Origin: Neoceratodus forsteri
Taxonomy: Eukaryota > Chordata > Ceratodontiformes > Ceratodontidae
Assembly (NCBI GenBank): GCA_016271365.2
Contig: CM028129.1
Coordinates: 1,009,621,501 to 1,009,685,500, forward strand
DNA: 64,000 bases
Direction: 5' to 3'
This document shows positions 21,880 to 31,499 of the stretch, in pieces. The notes under the pieces are model-generated. The model made no database searches. It had not been told where the DNA came from and saw nothing but the letters and a program-made list of their open reading frames with translations. Each line of letters begins with the position of its first letter. Position 1 is the first letter of the stretch. Made by a program: the position numbers and the translations under genes.

Positions 21880-23700
21880 CCATTTCCTCCACCTTTGGTC
21901 AACCATCACCACAGACAAGTGGGTGTTGGAGGTAGTGGGCAAAGGTTTGTCTCTGGACTTCAGATTTCTTCCTCTAAACAATTCCAGGGTTTTCATCTGT
22001 CCTCCCCTAGCACAAACTTCATTGCTAGAGGCAGATGCTCAAAAGCTGCTACAGCTTAAAGCAGTGGAACCAGTTCCTACAACCCTGAGAGGAAGAGGTT
22101 TTTACTCCAGATACTTACTAACAACAAAGAAAAATGGAGAGTGGCGGCCAATTTTGGATCTCAGAGCGTTAAACAAGCACCTGAAAAAGCCAAAGTTCAA
22201 AATGGTAACTTTGGCTCGGATTCTGCCAACAGTCCAAAAAGGGGACTGGCTGGCATCTCTGGACTTACAAGATGCCTATTTTCACATCCCCATAAAATAA
22301 TCTTTCAAGAAATATCTCAGATTCAGACTCCCATCAGGTCATTATCAGTTTGCAACCCTGCCCTTTGGCCTTTCCTCGGCACCAAGGGTGTTTACAAAAT
22401 GCCTAGCAGCTATGGTGGCATTTCTTCGAAGACAGGGAGTGACTGTTTTCCCATATCTGGATGACTGGCTGGTGGTGGGCAAATCATCAGAACAAGTCAG
22501 AACCTCTCTAAAGCTCACACAGGATCTTCTGGAGTCCTTGGATTTCACAATAAACCAGAAAAAATCTGTCTTAACCCCTACACAGACTTTACAGTTCATA
22601 GGGGCAGAGATCAGTACTCTACAGGCCAGGGCCTTTTTGGCGCTGGACAGGGTGCAAAGCCTTCAGGCCATAGCAAATTCCTTCAAGTTGCACAGGCAAA
22701 TAAAAGCCAGGCAATTCCTGTAGCTCTTGGGTCATATGGCTGCATCCACAGGCACAGTGCAGGGTTCCAGGTTTCACATGCGAGACATCCAGTTTCATCT
22801 CAGGAATCATTGGAGTCAGAAAAAAGATCCCTTTTCAAAACTAATTCCAGTGACAAAGGCACTGTTACAATCCCTTTTGTGGTGGAAAAAGGAATCCAAC
22901 CTAAAGCAAGGAGTCCCTTTTCAGAAGGAGGATCCTTCAAAAGTCCTCACGATAGATGCATCCCTTCTGGGCTGGGGAGCACACAACTTAGGGTACCTGG
23001 ACAGAAGCAGAGTCCCTTCAGCATATAAATCTGCTGGAACTCAGAGCAGTGTGGCTGTCACTAAAAGTTTTCTCTATACTAGTGATGGGCAAGGTGGTAC
23101 AGGTCAGAACAGACAATACCACCACTATGTACTACATAAACAAGCAGGGAAGCACCAGATCAGGTCCCTTATGCACAGAAGCCATGAAAATTTGGACTCT
23201 GGCATATTCCCTAAAGGTGTCCTTGCAAGCAATCCATCTGCCAGGAAAGAACAATACCTTTGCAGACACACTGAGTCGAATCAGTCAGTCCCATCACGAA
23301 TGGACACTGAACAAACAGGTGGTGCAGGTAATTTTCAGGAGGTGGGGCGTTCCAGAGAAAGACTTGTTCGCATCCCACCAGAACCACCAGTTACCTCAAT
23401 ATTGCTGCATACCACCGGCCCAGGGCACAATCCCTCTGGATGCCCTGGTGCTGGGCTGGTCAGGCACGTTTCTTTATGCCTTCCCCCCTTTTCCTCTGGT
23501 TTTCAGAATACTACTGAAGCTCAAATCCCTCTCAGCTTCTCTGATCTTGATAGCTCCAGATTGGCCCAGGCAGCCATGGTACTCTCTTCTGCTCTCCATG
23601 TCAGTGAGCAAACCAATAAGTTTGCCTCTCAGGCACAATCTCCTGACCTCCAATCAGGGAACATTGTTGTACCCAAATCTCAAGTCCCTCCACCTCAAGG
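21880..23700 (+). pseudogene. DIRS-A reverse transcriptase, RNase H, methyltransferase-like region
   Basis: 21923-22300 encodes the fingers region (GRGFYSRYL, EWRPILDLRALNK, SLDLQDAYFHIPI). After a stop, 22388-22723 has VFTKCLA and catalytic YLDD at 22454-22465. RNase H runs from LTIDASLLGWGAH near 22950 to RTDNTTTMYYINKQG near 23105 and LPGKNNTFADTLSR near 23250, crossing a frame change near 23040. The stretch 23340-23640 has DLFAS, LYAFPPFPL near 23475 and LILIAPDW. Stops at about 22300 and 22722 and frameshifts make it a pseudogene. Confidence 0.9.
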
Positions 23701-24762
23701 CATGGCTCTTGAGGAATTAGAGTATGCAGACTTAAACCTTTCTGAAGCTGTATTAACTATCTTGAAAGGTTATAGACAGTCCTCCACTAAGAAAACGTAT
23801 TCTGCTAAGTGGAAGAGATGTTTTTTTTTTTTGCTACTCTGGTAGGAATTTCACCCCAAATGATGCAGGAGTTTCAGTGGTGTTGGATTATCTGACTCAC
23901 ATTCACAAGATCTACAACCCAGTTCCCTAAGCGTTCATCTTGCAGCAGTGTCTGCATATCTTTCTGCTAGGACAAAGGTGTCAGTAGCATCAAATCCCAT
24001 TTTCAAAAGGTTTTTTTAAAGGCCTGATACATTTGCATCCTCCTCACAGGGCACCAGTGCCTGCTTGGGATCTTAATATATGTATAGCCAGATTAATGAG
24101 GGCTCCTTTTGAGCCCATGGCCACAGCCCATTTAAAGTATGTTACCTGGAAAACAGTTTTTCTGGTAGCAGTTACCTCAGCAAGAAGCATCAGCGAGCTT
24201 CAGGCTGTCTGTGTTGACCAGGACTACATCTCCTTTCACAGAGATAAGGTAGTCCTCAGAACAAACAGACAATTCCTTCACAAGGTCGTTTAAGACTTTC
24301 ATCTGAACCAATCAATCATTTTACCTGTCTTTTTTCACAGACCATACAAGCTCTGGTGAAAAAAAAACTCCACAGTCTGGATGTCAAAAGAGCTCTCAGC
24401 TATTACATGACAGCAACTAAGGGCTATAGGCAAGACAAAAAAACAACTTTTCCTTACATATGGGGATGTCGGAATGGGCAAACCAGCCTCAAAAAGATCC
24501 ATTTCTCGATGGATTGTCCAGTGTATTCAATTCTGCTACACTAGAGCAGGTAGGGAGTCCCCAGCTGGACTGAGGGCACACTTGACAAGAGGAACAGCTG
24601 CCAGTCTTGCAGCTGCTAGGGAGGTTCCATTATTGGATATTTGTAAAGCAGCTACCTGGAAATTGGTACACACCTTTGCAAAGCATTACAACTTGAATGT
24701 TTTGTCCAGAAGTGATGCTTGGTTTGGCACAGCAGTCCTGCAAAGTCTGTTTCCGGAATAAG
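23700..24762 (+). pseudogene. DIRS-A tyrosine recombinase
   Basis: The N-terminal part begins near 23700 (LEELEYADLNLSEA, STKKTYSAKWKR) and is broken at a T run at 23820-23832. 24033-24293 carries PAWDLNICIARLM, PFEPMA and the first catalytic arginine in TSARSISELQ. After frameshifts near 24290 and 24350, 24474-24761 has the AHLTRGTAAS box (catalytic His and Arg) and FAKHYNL with the catalytic tyrosine. The enzyme inserts the circular DNA by strand exchange, which explains the lack of target duplications. Confidence 0.9.
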
Positions 24763-24799
24763 TTCTGTGCCCACCTCCAGGGGTACTGCTTGGTAGTCT

Positions 24800-24905
24800 G
24801 TACAAAGTTATGAATATCCTGAGCATTACTGGGGTTAGAAGAAAAAATTACTTGCCATAATAATCTTCTTTCTTCCCAGTGATGCTCAGATATTCATAAC
24901 TCCTT
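24800..24905 (+). repeat. DIRS-A internal complementary region
   Basis: The left half (about 24801-24838) is the reverse complement of the first 38 bases of the element; the right half (about 24839-24895) is the reverse complement of its last bases (25335-25384). It is therefore complementary to the joined ends of the circular intermediate, the hallmark of DIRS elements. Confidence 0.92.
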
Positions 24906-25198
24906 CCCATCCTCCCCTTCCAGAACTTCAGCCTCTGCACTCTGCATGCTAGTGCCACATAGCCATACCCTTCTGGGTACACTTCTCTATACTGAATAGA
25001 TTTAAACAGAGTTTTCCTGTCTCTCTTAATAGTTTTCTCATGCTGTTTGGTGAACACAATTGTTTATTTGATGTAGTTCCTCCTTAAGAGTTTTTTTGGG
25101 TAAATTTTCTTTATTAGGGTAACCCTAAAAAAAGAATTTATTAAAAATTAGCTGTTGGATTTTTTCATAATGTTTGTCTTCCAGCCTTCTTACAAATC

Positions 25199-25384
25199 TA
25201 AAGGGGTTAGAACACTACAGTTGGTAGAGGCAGCATTTGAAAGATGCTCACGTGCAAAGAATTCCATCATTTGCATGTGTTCCATCTCTCCGGGCTGTCC
25301 AACCCACCAAGCTGACTGCACAAAGTTATGAATATCTGAGCATCACTGGGAAGAAAGAAGATTACTATGGTAAGTAATTTTTTT
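25199..25384 (+). repeat. DIRS-A 3' inverted terminal repeat
   Basis: Reverse complement of the 5' repeat (starts taaaggggttagaacactac), followed by a unique right extension ending gtaagtaattttttt at 25384. Confidence 0.93.
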
Positions 25385-26510
25385 CTACCTGGACAACTGG
25401 CTATTAAAAGCCCCCTTCGGAGACTAACTACTGCAGACCTTAGCTCAAACCAGACAGATGTTCAATGCTCTGGAGGTGACAGTCAGCATACCAAAGTCTG
25501 TACTGATACTATGTCAGCGGCTGCAGTGCATAGGGACAGTTCTGGATATGGGCCAGGTTTCTGTGTTTCTACTGCTGGACAGGGCAGAACGTCTGATTTG
25601 TACAAGCACAGTGGGTGCATGACTGCCATTATGTCTCAGCAAGGACGTTTTTATGCCTTCTGTGTCTTATGGTGGCAGCTATTGTCACAGTGCCATTGGC
25701 CAAGCTGCACATGTGGATCCCACTTTAAACTTCGAGAGTTCAGTGGAACCAACCATCTGGTCTAGAACACATGGTTCTAGTAACATCTCCCTTGTGAAAC
25801 GCACTTAAGTGGGGGATGGAACATAGCAACTTGCTCAAGGGCATCCCAGTCTTGATTCCTGCTCCACATCAAATCCTCTTTGTGGATACCTCGGGATTAA
25901 GATGGGGGAGCCCACCTGGGCCCTCTTCAGATGCAAGGCACATGGAGCCAGGTGGAGGGTGCTTTGCATATAAATGTCCTGGAAATGAAAGTAGTCTTAT
26001 ATGGACACCAGGCATTACAGAACCACGTGGCCCCAGATCCTCTGTTAACACAGACGGGCAATGTCAGTGTGATGCATTATATCATTAAACAAGGGGGGAC
26101 TCATTCTTACCCGCTGTGCAGGGAAGCAATGCGAATTTGGCATTGGACTCCGGAACAGTCTAGAACTATCAGCAGTTCATGTTCCAAGCATCCAGAATGT
26201 CTTGGCAGACAAGTTAAGCAGGTCACAGTCCAGGATTCATGACTGGGAACTGCTGACTTTGGTGCTCTTGACAACCTGTTTGCAAGATGGTGTCATCCAG
26301 AGTTGGACCTTTTTGCGTCCCCACCAAGTGCAAAACTGGCGCATTCTTGCTTGCTTGCTCCAGTGCCTGAAGTTTTTTGGCAAGATGCATTGTCCCCCTC
26401 CTGGAAAGGGAGGTTTCTGTATGCTTTCCTTCTCTTTCTGCAAACTCAGAGTACTACTCAAGCTGAAAATGGAGGGGGCAACTCTAATGGCCATTGGTTC
26501 CCTATGACCT
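25385..26510 (+). pseudogene. DIRS-F reverse transcriptase C-terminus, RNase H and methyltransferase-like region
   Basis: Begins with YLDNWLLKAPF, the catalytic region that follows the sequence ending at 19564; the second catalytic aspartate is Asn here. RNase H remains lie at about 25870-26240, with ALHINVLEMKVV and YIIKQGGTHSYPLCREAM near 26085. 26303-26450 holds DLFAS and RFLYAFLLF, a decayed version of the LYAFPPF stretch of the other copies. Multiple stops. Confidence 0.82.
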
Positions 26511-26639
26511 TGGCAAATGCAGTATCCCCTACAGCAGCAGCAGGCAAGTGGAGTCCCCAGTACCTCTGCCCCTGTACAAGGGTCTACTGTCATAGGAACA
26601 GGGAACCCTGGTCCATCTGGACCTGAAGTCCCTACATCT

Positions 26640-27640
26640 GCATGCACGGCTCTTGAAAATATAGCCATAGCTTGCTTTGGGGTATCACAGAAAGTGGAGG
26701 ATGTTCTGGTGGCTGCTAGAAAACCATCCACCAAACACACCTACTCCATGAAATGGAAGCGGTTTGCTTTGTGGGCCACTTCACATAACCGGCTCTGTTT
26801 ACTGCCCCATTCAATCAGGTGCTGGAGTACCTGTTGTCCTTATTGGATTCAGGCCTGCAGTATTTCTCTGTCAGAGTGCACTTGGCTGGTATATCAACTT
26901 TCCACGTGCCTGTGGATGGCCATACAGCTGCTCAGCTGGAGGTAGCCCATACATTCTTGAGACATTTTACACATAAAGCCTCCCATTTGAAATCCAGTCA
27001 CGTACTGGGATCTGAATTTTAGTTTGGAAAACCTGACTTTGGCCAGCTTCTAGTAGTGGCTTACTATTTCTTTCTTTCTTGAAAAGCTTTATTTTTAGTT
27101 GCAATCACTATTGCTCGAAGGATTTCGGAACTGCTGGCTCTAATGTGTGAGCCTCCTTATTTGTTTTTCCACAAAGACATGGTGTCTTTGTATACTAATC
27201 CTAAGTTTCTACCAAGGTGGTATCTGAGTTTACTTTAACTCAAACCATCCACCTAGCATTGTACAATCCAGAACATGTCAGTCCAGGGGAAACATTGCTT
27301 GATACCTTAAATGTTCGTAGAATACTCGGGTATTAGTTACATCATACCAAGGACTACAGAAAGTCTTCGCAGCTGTTTGTTTCATTTGCCCCAAGGAAGG
27401 AGGGGTGCCCCTATTTCTAAACAGTGCTTGCTAAAATGGCTAGACTCCTGGTGTGATTTGTAGTCATTCCACAAGAGGCATGGCTAGTTCTGTAGCTTGT
27501 TTACGGGATGTTTCTGCTGCAGAAGTCTGTGCAGCTGCCAAATGGAGTACTGTCCACACCTTCACAAAGCATTACAGTCTGAACATTGTCTCTTGTGGAC
27601 AAGCTGGGTTTGGCCTATCTGTGCTACAAGGCCTATTGTC
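26640..27640 (+). pseudogene. DIRS-F tyrosine recombinase
   Basis: Starts near 26640 with CTALENIAIACFG, then ARKPSTKHTYSMKWKRFALW. 26819-27022 reads VLEYLLSLLDSGLQYFSVRVHLAGIS. A first-arginine region is recognisable near 27110 (TIARRISELLALM). 27453-27644 has the SHSTRGMASSVA box and FTKHYSLNIV with the catalytic tyrosine. Frameshifts and stops separate these blocks. Confidence 0.85.
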
Positions 27641-27689
27641 ATAAGTCTGTAGTCTCCAGCCGCTCAGACTGTTAACTTTTGGCACTGCT

Positions 27690-27800
27690 TGGCACTTGTT
27701 CCAAAAGTGTGGCCTAATGAAAGAGATATCCTAAAAGAAGATAGAGTGGTTACGTAAGAAGTTATTATAACAGGAGATCTCTGAGAGGAATCTCATCAGT
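27690..27800 (+). repeat. DIRS-F internal complementary region
   Basis: ttccaaaagtgtggcctaat matches the reverse complement of the 5' end (about 16830-16855), and the following bases to about 27800 are the diverged reverse complement of the right end (28105-28165). Confidence 0.78.
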
Positions 27801-27954
27801 CCACGCTGTTTCACCTTCCTTTCCGTTTTGGAGGCTGACAAAAGTCTTTGTACTGCTGTCACCATTGCTGTCTTTTTCAGCCCTCTGTCTTGCCTGGTAT
27901 GTGGAGTGCTGTGGTCTCTCCTGGTTCCCTAGAGGGAAGTCCTCTGAAAACGAT

Positions 27955-28165
27955 CTGGCGGGGAATGGAGGAGAGGAAGGGATGCCCACATTTTTGTAGA
28001 TGCTGATGCATGATGTCGTTGTGGTTGGCCCCTGGTTGACTGCTTGCAAAAGTTTCTGTGTGGTTCTAGCACTGAGACGGGGGTATAGTTCCAAAGGTGT
28101 GGCCTGTTGAAAGAGATTCTGTCAAAGATTTACTGTTGTAAGTTCTTACTTAACTGTTATTTCTT
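27955..28165 (+). repeat. DIRS-F 3' inverted terminal repeat
   Basis: Reverse complement of 16831-16965 (cores gactgcttgcaaaagttt and ttccaaaggtgtggcctg), ending at TTCTT near 28165. Confidence 0.85.
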
Positions 28166-29316
28166 GTTTCATCACAACTTAGAGTTTGCGCAACCGGATT
28201 CGTTTAGCCTAGTGCTGATGAACAGAGATTTGATAGTGCTAAGGGGTGCACCGAAGATCTGAAGGTGATTGGAAACTGTGTGTTAAATGAAATATTATAG
28301 CCATTCACCATGCGACAGAGGGTGCCCAGCTGTCTACGGTAGTGCAGCTGTTGAGTTTGCAACAGAAATTCTGTAATTTCCCCTAGGGATCAATAATGCC
28401 AGGAACCCAGTGACAGCGCTAGGGGTTTTAAAACATGGGTCAAATTAGACCCATAGGTGTAAAAAATGTGGGTCAAAATGAGAAACAACTGGGTCCAAAC
28501 CTAATCGTAAGTAGAAATTTCATTAGTACAGAAGCTTAAATTTGTTGAATGAAAATACTTTTCTGTTGTTTAGTTTTCCATCTTTCAGCTATTGTTAGAG
28601 ACAGGTGCACCACTTTGGACCCACTGCCCTGTGGAAAGTGGGTCATTTCTGGGCAAGCTGCAACTTTTTCCCTTTTTGCCCTATCTAGCGCTGTCTCTGC
28701 AGGAACCATTGTACCGACAGTACAGTTTCCCAAAGGGCAGCACCTCTGCTTCCACCTTATGAAAGAAGCCGCCTCTAGGGGATGTATCACATGTGAATCA
28801 AACCAGTAACTTTTACCTCTTTGAACCCAGGACTTTTTCCCATAGGTCAGGTTGACTGAGCTCATTATTGTGCCAAGGTTTGGACCACTGTGTGGGTAGG
28901 GAGGCAGCATTATGGAAAAATAAAACACTGATTGTGGCAGTGGGGAATCTAGAGTCTCATTTGCCCCAGCGAGGGACACACTGCCAGGGCCACAAAGCTG
29001 AGAAAGTCAAGACAGTTTATCATGATATTATTTATATAGTACAACAATAAATTATCTGTGAGAAATATCATGATATATTGGCATATTGAGTTATTGGGGC
29101 ATCCTTATAGTTTTGTAGCTTCGTGTCATTTGTCATTTAATGTGCGTTTTGCAACTGTCATTGTGTCAATGTGGTTTGTAATTGTGTATTGTTTTGGAAG
29201 GGTGTCATTTAATGCGTTTTGCAAATGTGCCAGTTTGTAAATGTGTGTCATTTAATGTCTTGTGTTACTTTGTTTTGTAACAGAGATTGTATGTAGTAAA
29301 AGTAGAACTCTGTTTT
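28166..29316. other. Intronic sequence with a degenerate tandem repeat, no gene recognised
   Basis: Between DIRS-F and DIRS-B. Overlapping open frames on both strands near 28536-28979 resemble no family I know. 29090-29285 holds imperfect tgtcatttaatg-type repeats like those at 15270-15540. Short palindromic AT-rich words (atcatgatat) occur near 29018 and 29068. Confidence 0.5.
29090..29285. repeat. Degenerate tandem repeat, block 2
   Basis: Recurrent tcatttaatg and tttgtaa words (near 29134, 29208 and 29249), matching the block at 15270-15540 in the same orientation. Confidence 0.55.
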
Positions 29317-29482
29317 CAAACATGAAGTCTTGCTGTATTCTGACTATCTGCAGTTAGCTCCAGCCTTTAAACTGCCCCGGAGAACAAAGGGTTAACTTTC
29401 TGTGTGGTGCATAGAATGCTGCGCTCGAGCTCGGTTGAGGTCTCTGTCTGCAGCCCTTTGAAACCCAACCGTCAGATTCTTT
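29317..29482 (+). repeat. DIRS-B 5' inverted terminal repeat
   Basis: Begins caaacatgaagtcttgctg. The reverse complement lies at 35828-36000. The same sequence, slightly diverged, starts DIRS-C. Confidence 0.92.
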
Positions 29483-29866
29483 ACTCTGCCTCACTGAACA
29501 GTCGCTCTGGAGATTTCTCCTTCAGCTCGATTCAAAAGTCAGTTAAAGTGTCGGTTTTAAGTCGAAATTACTCTGAATTTAATCCGCATAGTCTGTTCAG
29601 GCTTTGTCTGCGGTACCGTGAGTACTAGATAGTGGGTTTCTGATTATTGTGTGGAAATTGTAAGTTTATTCAATCGGTTCGTCTGAACCGATCCCTTATA
29701 TTGATTTTCTGTGCTTTACTTTAGTGTGTGGTTACCAGTCCTTATCGGTTCTAAAATAAAACATAGTTTAGATGTTTTTTTCCATCACCCGTGACATGGT
29801 TAGGAACGGATAAGGGAGGATTGCCTGGCGGTTGCCGAAAAAAGGGCAAGTTTGAGTAGGTTGGCC

Positions 29867-31490
29867 ATGTCTGAGAAACCCAAGAAAAAAACGGGCCCAC
29901 TGGGTTTCAACACTGCAGTGAGTGTGGGGAAGTCTTTGCCAAGGCCGACCCCCAACACCACCTGTGTTTGTTGTCTGGGGTTTGAACACCTCGATACAGA
30001 CTGCCAAATTTGTAAAAATTTTCCTAAAACTACCTTAGAAAAGAGATTAGGTAGACTTAGGGAAAAGGAAGCCGAGAAGTCCGCTGACCTGGATGGCCAG
30101 CCCGGTTCAGTTCCGACTGAACCAGAAGGAGTGCCCTCTGACCAGGGTGATACTTCTTCGGGCAAGAGAAGAGCCGATCCTGAGGGATTGGTTCCAACAA
30201 AAAGAAAAAGAAAAGTCAGCCAGTTCGGATCCAGAGGTTCATGTTCCGACCGCTGAGGAGAATGCCCGAGCGATTCTGATGATTGAATTGCTTCGCCCGG
30301 TTCCGTCCGATCTAGCTCCATTAGCTATGGCCTGGTTCGGTCAGTTCCACCGATTCAGGAGTATGCCCCTGAAGATTTTTATGAACTGGAATTTGAGGAG
30401 GAGGGGGATTTTGAACAAGATGATGATTATGATGGAGCAGAAAGTCTGGATGTGCCCATTGAACCGGACATCTCCCCCAGACAGACTTTCTGGTGTTTCC
30501 CCTCCTAGGCTCTCTGAGTCCCCTCCCCACTATTTGTTTTACAGGAAAGTGGCTGAAACTCTTCAGCTTCTTATGGAGGAAGCTACAGAGGATCAAGACG
30601 AGCCGGATTTTGTAGAGATCATGGACATCCCAGAGTCCAGGAGGCTGTCTATTCCCTTGCACAAATCTTTTGGGAAACAGACTCAAAAAATTTTGAGGTC
30701 TTCTAATTCTGTACCTCCTGTTGATAGAAGGATGGATAGGAGGTACACCTTATCAGGCTCAGACACAGAGTTTTTCTACCAGCAATGCAGCCATGTTGGG
30801 GTTGTGCAGGCTGCAGCCTGTGACAGGGCTAATGTCCCCTTGGCTTCACACCCCCCATATAAAGACTCCAGGAGGATGGATACCCTGGCAAAGAAGCAGT
30901 ACATGGCATCTTCTTTGGCACTCAGGCAGGCTAATTATATGCCTATACAGCCAGGTACCAGAAGTCCAGGTGGGACACTGTACTGGCTCTGGCTAAACAG
31001 GCCTCCCCCCAGCTGGCCAGGGAGCTGGAGGAGGTGGCTGCGGATGGGATTGAGGCATCTAAGGTACAGTTTCATGCTGTTGTGGACTCCAGTGATGTGT
31101 CATCAAGAGTCATGGCTACATCTGTTGCTCTTCGGAGGATGGCTTGGCTCAGATGTACTAGCCTCTCACAGGACACCCAGGCTACGGCCATGGATTTCCC
31201 TGTGGAAGGTAGTTCTCTGTTTGGGGAGCAGACAGAGAATTATATGAAGAAAATGGAGGAATATAGGACCACTTATAGGAGTGCACATGCCAAGGAGAGG
31301 CAGGCAACTCCTCAAAGGCAGCATTCTAGGGGCCAGGGGCAGGCCTTTTTATAGGCCTTTCTACCAAGCACAGGCCTCTTCTCCCTTTTCACAGAGGGGG
31401 TTCTTCAGAGGGAAAGGCAGAAGGGGGATGAGCAGGGCTGCATCCACTCCTGAGCCTAAGGCTCCTGCCAAGCAGACACCCTCATGGGTC
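29867..31490 (+). pseudogene. DIRS-B Gag-like gene
   Basis: Starts at ATG 29867 (MSEKPKKK). A one-base indel near 29910 destroys the first Cys pair that DIRS-C keeps (CSEC); CVCC and CQIC remain. The segment KRLGRLREKEAEKSAD is shared with DIRS-C. Further frames at 30300-30700 hold an acidic region, then MDTLAKKQYMASSLALRQ near 30878 and SLFGEQTENYMKKMEEY near 31212. The C-terminus is basic (Gln/Arg-rich). Probable structural protein. Broken by at least three frameshifts. Confidence 0.8.
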
Positions 31491-31499
31491 TGCCCGGGT

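Larger units (their letters stand above)
19565..25384 (+). mobile_element. DIRS-A: complete DIRS element nested in DIRS-F
   Basis: 5820 bp with a 5' inverted repeat at 19565-19725, Gag (20199-21830), reverse transcriptase and RNase H (21880-23350), a methyltransferase-like stretch, recombinase (23700-24762), an internal complementary region (24800-24905) and a 3' inverted repeat (25199-25384). It interrupts the DIRS-F polymerase gene with no target duplication: the flanks are ...ccatt and ctacctgg..., sharing only TT with the element ends. Several stops and frameshifts make it inactive. Confidence 0.93.
16817..28165 (+). mobile_element. DIRS-F: DIRS element split by DIRS-A
   Basis: The left half (16817-19564) has a 5' inverted repeat, Gag and the first part of reverse transcriptase; the right half (25385-28165) continues in the same gene with LDNW, then RNase H, recombinase, an internal complementary region and a 3' inverted repeat. 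Removing DIRS-A leaves about 5.5 kb, a normal DIRS length. Many stops and frameshifts. It is older than DIRS-A. Both outer junctions show TT at the border and no target duplication. Confidence 0.9.

Noticed and set aside
22727..23845. A 372-residue open frame as an independent gene
   Set aside because: It covers part of DIRS-A RNase H, then reads out of frame through the RNase H and methyltransferase-like block, and only rejoins the true frame at the recombinase start. It is a piece of a retrotransposon polymerase, not a host gene.
28536..28979. A possible host gene on the minus strand (147 residues) or plus strand (86 residues)
   Set aside because: No recognisable domain, overlapping frames on both strands, no splice or start context, and intronic location.
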